The translations under genes and the position numbers were made by a program. A model generated the notes under the pieces. That model searched no databases and was not told the DNA's origin. It saw only the letters and a program-made list of their open reading frames with translations. Shown here piece by piece: positions 41,991 through 51,198 of a stretch of DNA of 64,000 bases. How positions within the stretch are numbered: the stretch's first letter is position 1; each line of letters begins with the position of its first letter. The stretch is from positions 5,587,501 through 5,651,500 of the forward strand of contig NZ_CP060131.1 of the NCBI RefSeq assembly GCF_014235185.1, given 5' to 3'. The stretch is from Pseudonocardia petroleophila (GTDB lineage: Bacteria > Actinomycetota > Actinomycetes > Mycobacteriales > Pseudonocardiaceae).

Positions 41991-43724
41991 GTGACCGCTC
42001 CCCCCGTGTCGCCTCGCCCGTCGCCGCACGTCCAGCTCTCCTTCGACGAGCTGGGCACGCCCCTGCGCGAGGTCACGTTCGTGGTGCTCGACCTGGAGAC
42101 CACCGGCGGGTCGGCCGCACAGCACGCGATCACCGAGATCGGGGCGGTGAAGGTCCGCGGCGGCGAGCGGATCGGCGAGCTGTCCACGCTGGTCGACGCG
42201 GGGGTCGGCATCCCGCCGGGGATCGTCGCGCTCACCGGGATCACCACGGCGATGATCCAGGCCGCCCCGCCGGTCGACGCCGTGCTGCCCGCGCTGCTGG
42301 AGTTCCTGCGCGGCGCGGTGCTGGTGGCCCACAACGCCCCGTTCGACACCGGGTTCCTGCGCGCGGCGTGCGAGCGCCACGGGCACGCCTGGCCGCGGCC
42401 CCCGGTCCTGTGCACCGCGCGCCTGGCCCGGGCGGTGCTGCCCCGCGAGGAGGCCCCGAGCGTGCGGCTGGGCGCGCTCGCGCAGCTGTTCGGCACCGTC
42501 ACCACGCCCAACCACCGGGCCCCCGACGACGCGGCCGCCACCGTCGAGGTGCTGCACCACCTGCTCGAACGCATCGGCAACCTCGGCGTGCAGAGCCTGG
42601 AGGAGCTGCTCGCGCTGGCGAAGGACTCCGCGCCGCACCGGCCCACCACCGGGCAGCGGCGCAAGCGCACGCTCGCGCGCGGGGTCCCCTCGGCGCCGGG
42701 GGTGTACCTGTTCCGCGGCCCGCGCGACGAGGTGCTCTACGTCGGCACGAGCGGCGACCTGGCCCGCCGCGTCCGCAGCTACTTCACCGCCGGGGAGCGC
42801 AGGCGGCGGGTGCGCGACATGGTGGCGCTGGCCGAGCGCGTCGACACCGTCGTGTGCGCCCACTCCCTGGAGGCGGCGGTGCGCGAGCTGCGCCTGATCG
42901 CCGCGCACCGGCCCCGGTACAACCGCCGCTCGCGCAACCCGCAGCGCGGCTGGTGGGTGACCGCCACCGTGGAGCCGTTCCCGCGGCTGTCGGTCGTCAC
43001 CGCTCCCCGCGACGGCGCGCTGGGCCCGTTCACCTCGCGCGGGGCGGCCACCGCGGCGGTGGAGACGCTGCTCGACGCCGTCCCGCTCCGCTCGTGCACG
43101 CCCCGGATCGCGCTGCGCCCCACCGGCACGCCCTGCGTCCTGCACGAGATGGGGCGCTGCGCCGCGCCGTGCGCCGGCCTGCAGTCGGTGGCCGAGTACG
43201 CCCCCGCCGTCGACGCGCTGGCCGACCTGGTCGACGGCCGCGACGACTCGCCGCTGCGCCGCCTCGCCGACGCCGTCGAGGCGCTGGCGGCCCGCGAGCG
43301 GTTCGAGGACGCCGCCGCGCGCCGCGACCGGCTGGCCGCCCTGATCCTCGCGCTGGCCCGCACGCAGCGCCTCGCCGCGCTGGCCCGGGTCTCCGAGCTG
43401 GTCGGGGCCCGGCCCGACGGGCGCGGCGGCTGGGAGGTCGCGGTGCTGCGCCACGGGCGGCTCGCCGCGGCCGGGGTCGCGCCGCGCGGGACGGCCCCCA
43501 TGCCCGTGATCGACGCCCTGCGCCTGGGCGCGCAGACCGTCCTCACCGGCCCCGGGCCGCTGCGCGGCGCCCCGCACGAGGAGGTGCGGCTGCTGCACCG
43601 CTGGCTCGCCACCGGCGGCACCCGGCTGGTGCACAGCGAGCCCACCTGGTCCGAGCCGGCGCGCGGCGCCCCGTCGTGGGCGGCCTGGGCCGAGCGCGCC
43701 CGCCCGCTGGAGCTGCCCGACTGA
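41991..43724 (+). CDS. DnaQ-like exonuclease fused to UvrC-type GIY-YIG region
   Basis: 577 residues. The N-terminal DEDDh 3'-5' exonuclease (about 25-200) shows VVLDLETTGG, HNAPFDTGFL and HRAPDDAAAT. The second half begins with a GIY-YIG nuclease (PGVYLFRGPRDEVLYVGTSGDLARRV, about 240-265) and continues as the UvrC N-terminal part with a cysteine cluster (CTPR...CVLHEMGRCAAPC) and a UvrB-binding-like segment. The UvrC RNase H-like and HhH regions are missing. Same architecture as Rv2191; presumed DNA repair. GTG 41991. Confidence 0.92.
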   Translation: MTAPPVSPRPSPHVQLSFDELGTPLREVTFVVLDLETTGGSAAQHAITEIGAVKVRGGERIGELSTLVDAGVGIPPGIVALTGITTAMIQAAPPVDAVLPALLEFLRGAVLVAHNAPFDTGFLRAACERHGHAWPRPPVLCTARLARAVLPREEAPSVRLGALAQLFGTVTTPNHRAPDDAAATVEVLHHLLERIGNLGVQSLEELLALAKDSAPHRPTTGQRRKRTLARGVPSAPGVYLFRGPRDEVLYVGTSGDLARRVRSYFTAGERRRRVRDMVALAERVDTVVCAHSLEAAVRELRLIAAHRPRYNRRSRNPQRGWWVTATVEPFPRLSVVTAPRDGALGPFTSRGAATAAVETLLDAVPLRSCTPRIALRPTGTPCVLHEMGRCAAPCAGLQSVAEYAPAVDALADLVDGRDDSPLRRLADAVEALAARERFEDAAARRDRLAALILALARTQRLAALARVSELVGARPDGRGGWEVAVLRHGRLAAAGVAPRGTAPMPVIDALRLGAQTVLTGPGPLRGAPHEEVRLLHRWLATGGTRLVHSEPTWSEPARGAPSWAAWAERARPLELPD

Positions 43725-43774
43725 CGGCGACTACCGTCCGGGGCACCCCGCCGCCGACCCCCAGGAGCCCGCCC

Positions 43775-44053
43775 GTGATCACCGCGATCGTCATGGTGCA
43801 CACCGCCGCCGACCGCATCCCGGAGACGGCGCAGGCCATCGCCGACCTCGACGGGGTCAGCGAGGTCTACTCCTGCGCGGGCGACGTCGACCTCATCGCG
43901 GTCGTGAAGGTCGCCCAGCACGACCAGCTCGCCGACGTCATCGCCGGGCGGCTCAGCAAGGTCGACGGGGTGCGGCGCACCGACACCCACATCGCCTTCC
44001 GCTCCTACTCCCGCGCCGACACCGAGTCGACCTTCTCCGCCGGCCTGGACTGA
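43775..44053 (+). CDS. Lrp/AsnC ligand-binding (RAM) domain protein
   Basis: 92 residues consisting only of an AsnC-type effector domain: ITAIVMVHTAADRIPETAQAIADLDGVSEVYSCAGDVDLIAVVKV is the beta-alpha-beta RAM pattern. No helix-turn-helix is present, so it cannot bind DNA by itself; stand-alone RAM proteins probably bind amino acids and may form hetero-oligomers with full-length Lrp proteins. GTG 43775 with CAGGAG nine bases upstream. Ends 3 nt from the convergent trpD. Confidence 0.88.
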   Translation: MITAIVMVHTAADRIPETAQAIADLDGVSEVYSCAGDVDLIAVVKVAQHDQLADVIAGRLSKVDGVRRTDTHIAFRSYSRADTESTFSAGLD

Positions 44054-44056
44054 GGC

Positions 44057-45100
44057 TCAGGCCCGCAGGGCGGTCGAGACCCGGGCCCACTCGGCGAGCA
44101 GGCGCTCCCCCGCCCCCGAGTCGATCGCCTCGGCCACCCGCGGCAGGGCCGCGCGCAGGTCGTCGACGAGCGACGGGCCGGGGCCGTCGAAGGCCACCAG
44201 CGCCGCGGCGGAGTTGAGCAGCACCGCATCGCGCACCGGGCCGGTCGCCCCGGCCAGCAGGTCGCGGAACACCCCGGCGTTGACCGACGCGTCGCCGCCG
44301 CGGAGGTCCGCGTGGGTGGCGCGGGCGATGCCGAGGTCGGCGGGGTCGAGCGTCTCCACCCGCACCGTGCCGTCCGCGACGACCCGCACCGTCGACGTGG
44401 TGGCGGTGGTGAGCTCGTCGAGGCCGTCGTCGCCGCGCACGACCAGCGCGGACGCCCCGCGCGCCGCGAGGACGTCGGCGATCACCGGCGGCATCGTCGG
44501 GAAGGCGCACCCGATCAGCGACGCGGCGGGCTGGGCCGGGTTGGTCAGCGGGCCGAGCACGTTCATCGCGGTGGGCACGCCGAGCTCCCGGCGGGTGACG
44601 GCGGTGTGGCGCATCGCGGGGTGGAACACCGGCGCGAAGCAGAACCCGATCCCCACCTGCGCGACGCACCGCGCCACGGCCTCGGCGGGCAGGTCGATGG
44701 CGACGCCGAGCGCCTCCAGCACGTCGGCCGTGCCGCTGGCCGAGGACGCCGCCCGGCCCCCGTGCTTGACGACGGGCGCGCCGGCCGCGGCCACCACCAC
44801 CGCCGACATCGACGAGATGTTGACGGTGTGGGCCTGGTCACCCCCGGTGCCCACGACGTCGAGGGCCCGGACGGGGACGGTGAACCGGCTCGCGTGCGCG
44901 AGCATCGTCTCCGCGAGCCCGCCGATCTCGGCGGCCGTCTCGCCCTTGGCCCGCAGCGCGACCAGGAAGCCGGCGAGCTGGGAGGGTGTGGCCTCGGCGG
45001 ACAGGACGCGGTCCATCACCCAGGCGGTGTCGCCCGCGTCGAGGTCCTCGCCCCGGATGAGGCTCCCCAGCAGCGCGGGCCAGGTCCGCAGATCAGCCAC
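44057..45100 (-). CDS. trpD: Anthranilate phosphoribosyltransferase
   Basis: Transfers phosphoribose from PRPP to anthranilate in tryptophan synthesis. 347 residues from GTG 45100. The PRPP loop DVVGTGGDQAHTVNISS, KHGGRAASSASGTADVLEALG and the metal-binding DD(GLDE) region RGDDGLDELTT are intact. It is separated from other trp genes, as in mycobacteria (Rv2192c), and lies 8 nt after a receiver-like gene that is probably cotranscribed. Confidence 0.94.
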   Translation of the reverse strand: MADLRTWPALLGSLIRGEDLDAGDTAWVMDRVLSAEATPSQLAGFLVALRAKGETAAEIGGLAETMLAHASRFTVPVRALDVVGTGGDQAHTVNISSMSAVVVAAAGAPVVKHGGRAASSASGTADVLEALGVAIDLPAEAVARCVAQVGIGFCFAPVFHPAMRHTAVTRRELGVPTAMNVLGPLTNPAQPAASLIGCAFPTMPPVIADVLAARGASALVVRGDDGLDELTTATTSTVRVVADGTVRVETLDPADLGIARATHADLRGGDASVNAGVFRDLLAGATGPVRDAVLLNSAAALVAFDGPGPSLVDDLRAALPRVAEAIDSGAGERLLAEWARVSTALRA

Positions 45101-45108
45101 CGGGAGGC

Positions 45109-45543
45109 TCAGCCCCGCGAGGGGGCGGACAGCTCGCCGGCCTGGGACCGGCGCAGCACGTCGGCCACCGTCTCGGCGGCGGTGATCGGGTCGAGCGGGT
45201 GCACGAGCACGGCGTCGGCCTGCGACCAGGTGGCCAGCCACCGGTCGTCGCGGCGGCGGACCGTCACGATGATCGGCGGGCAGTCGACGATCTCGTTCTT
45301 CAGCTGCCGCGAGACGCCCATGCCGCCGGTGGGCTGGGCCTCGCCGTCGAGGATGGCGAGGTCGACGCCCCCGGCGTCGGCGGCCGCCAGCACCTCGGCG
45401 ATGCCGCTCGCCTCCAGGAACGTGACGCGGCCGAGATCGGGCGCCGGGCGCCTGCCGACGGCGTTGACGATGGCCTCCCGGACCTCGGGCCGGTGGCTGA
45501 GCACCAGCACGGTCAGGGCCTCACGGGCGACGGGGCTGTTCAC
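45109..45543 (-). CDS. Stand-alone receiver-like protein
   Basis: 144 residues resembling a CheY-like receiver fold (LTVLVLSHRPEVREAIVNAVG ... DLAILDGEAQPTGGMGVSRQLK ... PPIIVTVRRRDDRWLATWSQADAVLVHPLDP). A possible phospho-acceptor Asp is in AILDGEA. The early acidic pair typical of receivers is replaced by Ser-His, and no output domain is present, so it may be a pseudo-receiver. Located between trpD and ctaE; function not known. Confidence 0.7.
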   Translation of the reverse strand: MNSPVAREALTVLVLSHRPEVREAIVNAVGRRPAPDLGRVTFLEASGIAEVLAAADAGGVDLAILDGEAQPTGGMGVSRQLKNEIVDCPPIIVTVRRRDDRWLATWSQADAVLVHPLDPITAAETVADVLRRSQAGELSAPSRG

Positions 45544-45626
45544 GCGCGGAACTCTAGACCGCGCGGTGGCGGCGGTGTTCGAGAACCCGTTGGGTCCCCG
45601 ACAGGCTGTAGAAGTTGGTCTGGGGT

Positions 45627-45638
45627 CATAATGCCCGA
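45627..45638 (+). promoter_or_regulatory. ctaE -10 element for a leaderless transcript
   Basis: CATAAT (45627-45632), five of six matches to TATAAT in very GC-rich surroundings, ends six bases before the GTG start at 45639. Start of transcription at the GTG would give a leaderless mRNA. No Shine-Dalgarno precedes the GTG. The -35 region is weak. Confidence 0.6.
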
Positions 45639-46241
45639 GTGACGACAGCGGCTCCCAACATCAGCGCGCGGATCCACTCGCTGAACCGGCCCAACCTGGT
45701 CAGCGTCGGCACGATCGTCTGGCTGTCCAGCGAGCTGATGTTCTTCGCCGGGCTCTTCGCGATCTACTTCACCGCGCGCGCACAGCACGAGGGCGAATGG
45801 CCCCCTGCCCCGACCGAACTCAACGTGCCCTACGCGCTGGCGGTGACGATCGTCCTGGTGGCGTCGTCGTTCACCTGCCAGTTCGGGGTCTTCGCCGCCG
45901 AGCGGGGTGACGTCTTCGGCCTGCGGCGCTGGTACCTGCTGACGCTGGCGATGGGCGCGTTCTTCGTGCTCGGCCAGGCGTACGAGTACAGCGTGCTGGT
46001 GCTCGAGCACGACACCACGCTCGCCTCGAGCGCGTACGGCACCGTCTTCTACATGGCGACGGGCTTCCACGCCCTGCACGTCATCGGCGGGCTGGTCGCG
46101 TTCGTGTACCTGCTCATCCGCACGAAGCTGAGCAAGTTCACCCCGCAGCAGGCCACCGCCGCGATCGTCGTGTCGTACTACTGGCACTTCGTCGACGTGG
46201 TGTGGGTCGGCCTCTTCGCCGTCATCTACTTCATCCGCTGA
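45639..46241 (+). CDS. ctaE: Cytochrome c oxidase subunit III
   Basis: 200-residue membrane subunit of the aa3 oxidase with five membrane helices (RPNLVSVGTIVWLSSELMFFAGLF; ALAVTIVLVASSFTCQFG; the ALHVIGGLVAFVYLLIR and YYWHFVDVVWVGLFAVIYFIR segments). This is the usual actinobacterial CtaE size. GTG 45639 start without Shine-Dalgarno. First gene of the ctaE-qcrCAB operon, whose products form the bcc-aa3 supercomplex. Other oxidase subunits are outside the window. Confidence 0.95.
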   Translation: MTTAAPNISARIHSLNRPNLVSVGTIVWLSSELMFFAGLFAIYFTARAQHEGEWPPAPTELNVPYALAVTIVLVASSFTCQFGVFAAERGDVFGLRRWYLLTLAMGAFFVLGQAYEYSVLVLEHDTTLASSAYGTVFYMATGFHALHVIGGLVAFVYLLIRTKLSKFTPQQATAAIVVSYYWHFVDVVWVGLFAVIYFIR

Positions 46242-46299
46242 GATGGCCGACGCGGAGATGCCTGACACCGACATGCCGGAACTACCCGAGGGCGCATCG

Positions 46300-47133
46300 A
46301 TGACCACCACACCGAGAACGCGCGGGGCGCGCAGCCGGTTCCGGCGCCGCCTCGCGGGAGCGATGGCGCTGGGCATCGGCCTGCTGTCGGCCGGCGCGCT
46401 GTACACCGTCGGCGCCCCGGCGCCGCAGGTCGCGCACGCCCAGGAGGCCGACGCGGCGCTGCTGGCGCAGGGCGAGGAGCTCTACAACAACGCCTGCATC
46501 ACCTGCCACGGGTCGAACCTGCAGGGCGTCACCGACCGCGGGCCCAGCCTGATCGGCGTCGGCGACGCGGCCACCTACTTCCAGGTCTCCACGGGCCGCA
46601 TGCCGCTGGCGCGCCAGGAGGCCCAGGCCATCCGCAAGCCCCCGCGCCCGGAGTTCGACCCGGAGACCGAGCAGGGCCAGGCCAACCTCGACGCGCTGGG
46701 TGCGTTCATCCAGGCCAACGGCGGCGGTCCGGTCCGGCCCGAGGCCACCGGCGAGGCGCTGCGCGGGGAGGACCCGGCCCGCGGTGGCGAGCTGTTCCGC
46801 CTCAACTGCGCGTCCTGCCACAACTTCACCGGCCGCGGCGGGGCCCTGTCCTCGGGCAAGTTCGCCCCGACGCTGGACCCGGCCACCGAGACCGTCATCT
46901 ACACGGCGATGCTCTCCGGCCCGCAGAACATGCCGAAGTTCTCCGACCGGCAGCTCACGCCGGAGGAGAAGGCCGACATCATCGCCTACGTCAAGTCCGT
47001 GTCCGGCGACGTCGCGAACCCCGGCGGTGCCGGTCTCGGCGGCATCGGCCCGGTATCGGAGGGCCTCATCGCCTTCATCGTCGGCCTCGCCGGGCTGATC
47101 GGATTCGCTCTGTGGCTGGGAGCCAAGTCATGA
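46300..47133 (+). CDS. qcrC: Cytochrome bc1 complex diheme cytochrome c subunit
   Basis: Membrane-anchored diheme c-type cytochrome carrying electrons from the Rieske centre to the oxidase. 277 residues: Arg-rich N-terminus and membrane helix (about 20-42), two heme-c sites CITCH (66-70) and CASCH (170-174), axial Met region in GPQNMPKF, and a C-terminal helix. ATG 46300 is chosen by likeness to other QcrC N-termini; ATG 46243, immediately after the ctaE stop, would add 19 acidic residues. Overlaps qcrA by ATGA. Confidence 0.94.
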   Translation: MTTTPRTRGARSRFRRRLAGAMALGIGLLSAGALYTVGAPAPQVAHAQEADAALLAQGEELYNNACITCHGSNLQGVTDRGPSLIGVGDAATYFQVSTGRMPLARQEAQAIRKPPRPEFDPETEQGQANLDALGAFIQANGGGPVRPEATGEALRGEDPARGGELFRLNCASCHNFTGRGGALSSGKFAPTLDPATETVIYTAMLSGPQNMPKFSDRQLTPEEKADIIAYVKSVSGDVANPGGAGLGGIGPVSEGLIAFIVGLAGLIGFALWLGAKS

Positions 47134-48263
47134 CCCTCTCCGAACAGGACCACTCGGGCGGGGTCCGCCGCCCCACCCCGGCCGAGCTCGACGAGATGAC
47201 GCCGGACCAGATCGCCACGCTCGCGGCGAACCTCGACGACGTCGAGATCGTCCACAACGCGCGCAAGTTCCCGATCCCGGGCACGCGGGCGGAGAAGCGG
47301 GCCGAGCGGGCCGTGGCCCTCTGGTTCATCATCTCCGCGCTGTCCGGCCTGGCCTTCCTCGCGGCGTTCATCTTCTGGCCCTACGAGTACGTCCCGCCGT
47401 CGGACCCCGGTTACGGCGTCTACGTGCTCTACACCCCCGTCATCGGGGGCACGTTCGGCCTCGCGGTGCTGGCGCTGGGCATCGGCGTCATCTCCTACGT
47501 CAAGAAGTTCTTCCCCGACGAGGTGTCGGTGCAGCAGCGCCACGACGGCATCTCCGACGAGGTCGACCGCCGCACCGTGGTGGCCCAGCTGGCCAAGGCC
47601 GGCCAGGACACCGGGATCGGGCGCCGCAAGCTGATCACCCGCGCGGCGGGCGGCGCGGCGGGCGTGTTCGGGCTCGGGCTGGGCATCGCCGCGGTCGCCC
47701 CGCTGGTCCGCAACCCGTGGGCGGGCGGCGACGAGGCGGCCCTGTGGACCACCGGGTGGCGCGCCGTCGACGGCGAGACCGTCTACCTGCGCCGCGACAC
47801 CGGCATCCCGGACGAGATCTCCCTGGTCCGCCCCGAGGACCAGGAGCCCGGCTCGATGGAGACGGTGTTCCCGTTCCGCGAGTCCGAGCGCGGCGACGAG
47901 GAGGCCCTGCTGCGCGCCCTGCGCCGCTCGGACAACCCCGTCATGCTCATCCGCCTGCGCCCGGGCACCGAGACGATCAAGCGCGCGGGCCAGGAGGACT
48001 GGAACTACGGCGACTTCTACGCCTACTCCAAGCTCTGCACGCACCTGGGCTGCCCGACCTCGCTGTACGAGACCCAGAGCCAGCGCATCCTGTGCCCGTG
48101 CCACCAGAGCCAGTTCCTGGCCACGGAGTACGCGAAGCCCGTCTTCGGTCCGGCCAGCAGGTCGTTGCCGCAGTTGGCGATTACAGTGAACGACGAGGGG
48201 TACTTCGTCGCCACCCGTGACATGGAACCCGTCGGACCGGCCTTCTGGGAGCGGAGATCATGA
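47130..48263 (+). CDS. qcrA: Cytochrome bc1 complex Rieske iron-sulfur subunit
   Basis: 377 residues with three membrane helices in the N-terminal half, a twin-arginine-like GRRKLITRAAGGAAG before the third helix, and a C-terminal Rieske domain. The [2Fe-2S] ligands are Cys303/His305 (CTHLGC) and Cys322/His325 (CPCHQSQF). The long N-terminal extension with two extra helices is typical of actinobacterial QcrA. Overlaps both neighbours by ATGA. Confidence 0.97.
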   Translation: MTLSEQDHSGGVRRPTPAELDEMTPDQIATLAANLDDVEIVHNARKFPIPGTRAEKRAERAVALWFIISALSGLAFLAAFIFWPYEYVPPSDPGYGVYVLYTPVIGGTFGLAVLALGIGVISYVKKFFPDEVSVQQRHDGISDEVDRRTVVAQLAKAGQDTGIGRRKLITRAAGGAAGVFGLGLGIAAVAPLVRNPWAGGDEAALWTTGWRAVDGETVYLRRDTGIPDEISLVRPEDQEPGSMETVFPFRESERGDEEALLRALRRSDNPVMLIRLRPGTETIKRAGQEDWNYGDFYAYSKLCTHLGCPTSLYETQSQRILCPCHQSQFLATEYAKPVFGPASRSLPQLAITVNDEGYFVATRDMEPVGPAFWERRS

Positions 48264-49972
48264 GCTCGATCACGACGCCGACAACGTCCGGCGGGGGCGC
48301 CAACGCCCTGGTCGCCGGGGCCCTGGACGGGGTCGACCAGCGCTACCACCCCGCAGCCGGCATGCGGAAGCAGTTCAACAAGGTCTTCCCGACGCACTGG
48401 TCGTTCATGCTCGGTGAGGTCGCGCTCTACAGCTTCATCGTGCTGCTGCTGTCCGGCACGTACCTGGCGCTGTTCTACGACCCCTCGATGGCCGAGGTCA
48501 CCTACAACGGGGTCTTCGACAACCTCCGCGGCGTGCACATGACCCGCGCGTACGAGAGCACCCTGCACATCTCCTTCGAGGTGCGCGGCGGGCTGTTCGT
48601 CCGGCAGGTCCACCACTGGGCCGCGCTGCTGTTCATGGCGGCGATGGTCGCCCACATGTTCCGCACCTACTTCACCGGCGCGTTCCGCAAGCCGCGTGAG
48701 GCCAACTGGGTCATCGGCATCCTGCTGATCTTCATCGGCACGTTCGAGGGCTTCACCGGCTACTCGCTGCCCGACGACCTGCTCTCGGGCACCGGCCTCC
48801 GCATCGCCTCGGGCATCACGCTGTCGGTGCCGGTCATGGGCACGTGGACGCACTGGGCGCTGTTCGGTGGGGAGTTCCCGGGCACGGAGATCATCCCGCG
48901 GCTCTACATCATCCACGTGCTGTTGCTGCCGGGCATCCTGCTCGCGCTGATCGCGGTGCACGTGGGGCTGGTCTGGTACCAGAAGCACACCCAGTTCCCC
49001 GGCCCGGGCCGCACCGAGAAGAACGTCGTCGGCGTCCGGATCCTGCCGGCCTTCGCGGCCAAGGGCGGCGCGTTCTTCGCGGTGTTCGTCGGCGTCGTCG
49101 GCCTGATGGGCGGGTTGCTGCAGATCAACCCGATCTGGAACCTCGGCCCGTACAACCCGTCGCAGATCTCCGCGGGCTCCCAGCCCGACTTCTACATGGG
49201 CTGGTCCGACGGGATGGCCCGGCTGTGGCCCGCGTGGGAGATCTACCTGGGCAACTACACGGTCCCGGCGGTCTTCTTCCCGACCGCGGTGTTCCTGCCG
49301 ATGATCTTCGTGCTGGCCGGGGCGTACCCGTGGATCGAGGCGCGGTTCACCAAGGACAGGGCGCTGCACAACCTGCTGCAGCGTCCGCGCGACGTCCCGG
49401 TCCGCACCTCGCTCGGCGCGATGGCGATCATGTTCTACATGGTCCTGCTGATCAGCTCGGCCAACGACTGGTTCGCCTTCTTCTTCGACGTGTCGCTCAA
49501 CGCCACGACGTGGATGGGCCGGATCGGCCTGCTGATCCTGCCGCCCATCACCTACTGGGCCACCTACCGCATCTGCCTGGGCCTGCAGAAGGGCGACCGC
49601 GCGGTGCTGGAGCACGGCATCGAGACCGGCATCATCAAGCGGCTGCCGCACGGTGAGTTCATCGAGGTGCACCAGCCCCTCGCCGGGGTCGACGCCCACG
49701 GGCACCCGATCCCGCTCGCCTACCAGGGCGCCCCGGTGCCCAAGCGGATGAACCAGCTCGGCATGGGCGGCAAGCCCGTCGCCGGCTCGATGCTCACGCC
49801 CGACCCGCGCGAGGAGACCCTCGCCCTGGAGAAGGCGCGTGCCGAGGAGGCCGCGGCCGAGGCGGCCGTGCACGGCGGTCACTCCGGTGACGACGAGCGC
49901 GTGGCCCGCACGGGCCGCAAGGAGCTCGCGGGCAGCCCCGACGGGGGCCGTCCGAAGGACCCCGAGGACTGA
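48260..49972 (+). CDS. qcrB: Cytochrome bc1 complex cytochrome b subunit
   Basis: 570-residue cytochrome b with eight to nine membrane helices. Heme-b histidines are in the HISFEVRGGLFVRQVHHWAALLFMAAMVAHMFRTYF and YIIHVLLLPGILLALIAVHVGL blocks; the quinol-site motif appears as PDFYMGWSDG. Hydrophilic C-terminal extension rich in acidic and basic residues, as in mycobacteria, where QcrB is the target of telacebec-type inhibitors. Last gene of the operon before a strong terminator. Confidence 0.97.
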   Translation: MSSITTPTTSGGGANALVAGALDGVDQRYHPAAGMRKQFNKVFPTHWSFMLGEVALYSFIVLLLSGTYLALFYDPSMAEVTYNGVFDNLRGVHMTRAYESTLHISFEVRGGLFVRQVHHWAALLFMAAMVAHMFRTYFTGAFRKPREANWVIGILLIFIGTFEGFTGYSLPDDLLSGTGLRIASGITLSVPVMGTWTHWALFGGEFPGTEIIPRLYIIHVLLLPGILLALIAVHVGLVWYQKHTQFPGPGRTEKNVVGVRILPAFAAKGGAFFAVFVGVVGLMGGLLQINPIWNLGPYNPSQISAGSQPDFYMGWSDGMARLWPAWEIYLGNYTVPAVFFPTAVFLPMIFVLAGAYPWIEARFTKDRALHNLLQRPRDVPVRTSLGAMAIMFYMVLLISSANDWFAFFFDVSLNATTWMGRIGLLILPPITYWATYRICLGLQKGDRAVLEHGIETGIIKRLPHGEFIEVHQPLAGVDAHGHPIPLAYQGAPVPKRMNQLGMGGKPVAGSMLTPDPREETLALEKARAEEAAAEAAVHGGHSGDDERVARTGRKELAGSPDGGRPKDPED

Positions 49973-49990
49973 CCCGCCGCTCGCACGAAC

Positions 49991-50024
49991 GGAAGGCCCC
50001 GCCGGATCTCCGGCGGGGCCTTCC
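49991..50024 (+). terminator. Strong hairpin terminator after qcrB
   Basis: GGAAGGCCCCGCCGG (49991-50005) and CCGGCGGGGCCTTCC (50010-50024) form a perfect 15-bp stem with a 4-nt loop ATCT. It sits 18 nt after the qcrB stop and 8 nt before the end of the convergent GT87 gene, so it can stop transcription from both sides. Confidence 0.88.
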
Positions 50025-50032
50025 GCGTTCCC

Positions 50033-51136
50033 TCAGACCCGCGTCCGCCGCAGGGACCACACCGCCCCGGCCAGCACCGCGGCGAACAGCGCCAGGTAGG
50101 CGTAGGGCCACAGCGAGATCGCACCGGTGGCCGGGACCGGGCCGACGTCGGGCCCGGGCAGCCGCGTGATCACCGCGAGCGTGGCGAGCAGGACCCCGCC
50201 CAGCCCGACGGCGGCGGCCCGCTCCCCCGCCGACGCCCGGCGGGCCAGCAGCACGACCAGCGGCACCACCCACACCCAGTGGTGCGACCAGGCGAACGGG
50301 GCGGCCGCCGCGGACCCCAGCCCGACGAGCGTGCCGGCCGCCAGGTCGTCGCCCCGGCGGTGCAGGCACGCCGCGACGGCGAGCGTGAGCAGGGCCAGCA
50401 GCGCGGCCGGCACCAGGTCGGGCAGGCCCGCCCGGGCCAGGAGGCCGGCGAGCGCGTGGTTGCTGGGCCCGGCGACGTCGGAGATCCGCCCCGCGGAGGC
50501 GAACGTGCCCCGCAGCCAGTACTCCACCGAGTCGGCCGGGGCCACCACGAACCCCAGCGCCCCGGCCGCGGCGAACGTGCCGAGCGCGGTGGCCGCCGCC
50601 CGGATGCGGCCGGTGAGCAGCAGGTGCGCGACGAACAGCAGCGGGGTGAGCTTCAGCGCCGCCGCCAGCCCGATCCCGACGCCGCGCCACCGGCTGCCCG
50701 GCCGCCCGAACAGGTCGCAGGCGACGACTGCGAGCAGCACCAGGTTGATCTGGCCGAGGTAGAGCGTGGTGCGGACCGGGTCGAGCCAGGTCGCGAGCGC
50801 CACCACCGCCATGAGGAGCGGCCCGGCCGCCCCGCAGCGCCGCACCACGACGGCGAGCAGCACCAGCCCCAGCAGCGTCCAGCCGGCCGCGAGGACGGGC
50901 GGCGGCAGCCAGACCAGCGGCACGAACACGAGAGCGGCGAACGGCGGGTACACGAACGGGAGGTCCAGCAGCACGCCCCCGCCGTAGAGCGGGCGTCCGG
51001 CGAGCACGGACTCCCCGCCCGCGCGGTAGACCTGCAGGTCGATGAGCAGGGTGTGGGCCTGCGGCCAGATCGCGAGCACGACGGCGTGGCCCAGCACCGC
51101 CGCCACGACGACGGCCGCGGCCGACCGGGCGTTCAT
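50033..51136 (-). CDS. GT87-family polyprenol-P-mannose mannosyltransferase
   Basis: 367-residue GT-C membrane enzyme with about ten helices. The first loop has the conserved acidic motif LIDLQVYRAGGESVL, and the later FVYPPFAALVF and SHHWVWVVPL segments match the DUF2029/GT87 family. Mycobacterial relatives (Rv2181, PimE) add alpha-1,2-mannoses to lipomannan/LAM or PIMs. It therefore may act with the MptA-like and PimB proteins of this window. ATG 51136 preferred over a longer frame. Confidence 0.85.
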   Translation of the reverse strand: MNARSAAAVVVAAVLGHAVVLAIWPQAHTLLIDLQVYRAGGESVLAGRPLYGGGVLLDLPFVYPPFAALVFVPLVWLPPPVLAAGWTLLGLVLLAVVVRRCGAAGPLLMAVVALATWLDPVRTTLYLGQINLVLLAVVACDLFGRPGSRWRGVGIGLAAALKLTPLLFVAHLLLTGRIRAAATALGTFAAAGALGFVVAPADSVEYWLRGTFASAGRISDVAGPSNHALAGLLARAGLPDLVPAALLALLTLAVAACLHRRGDDLAAGTLVGLGSAAAAPFAWSHHWVWVVPLVVLLARRASAGERAAAVGLGGVLLATLAVITRLPGPDVGPVPATGAISLWPYAYLALFAAVLAGAVWSLRRTRV

Positions 51137-51198
51137 GATCCCCACCGTAGGGGGAGGGCGGGTGGCCGCGACCACACGGACGCGCTAGTGTCCTCCCC

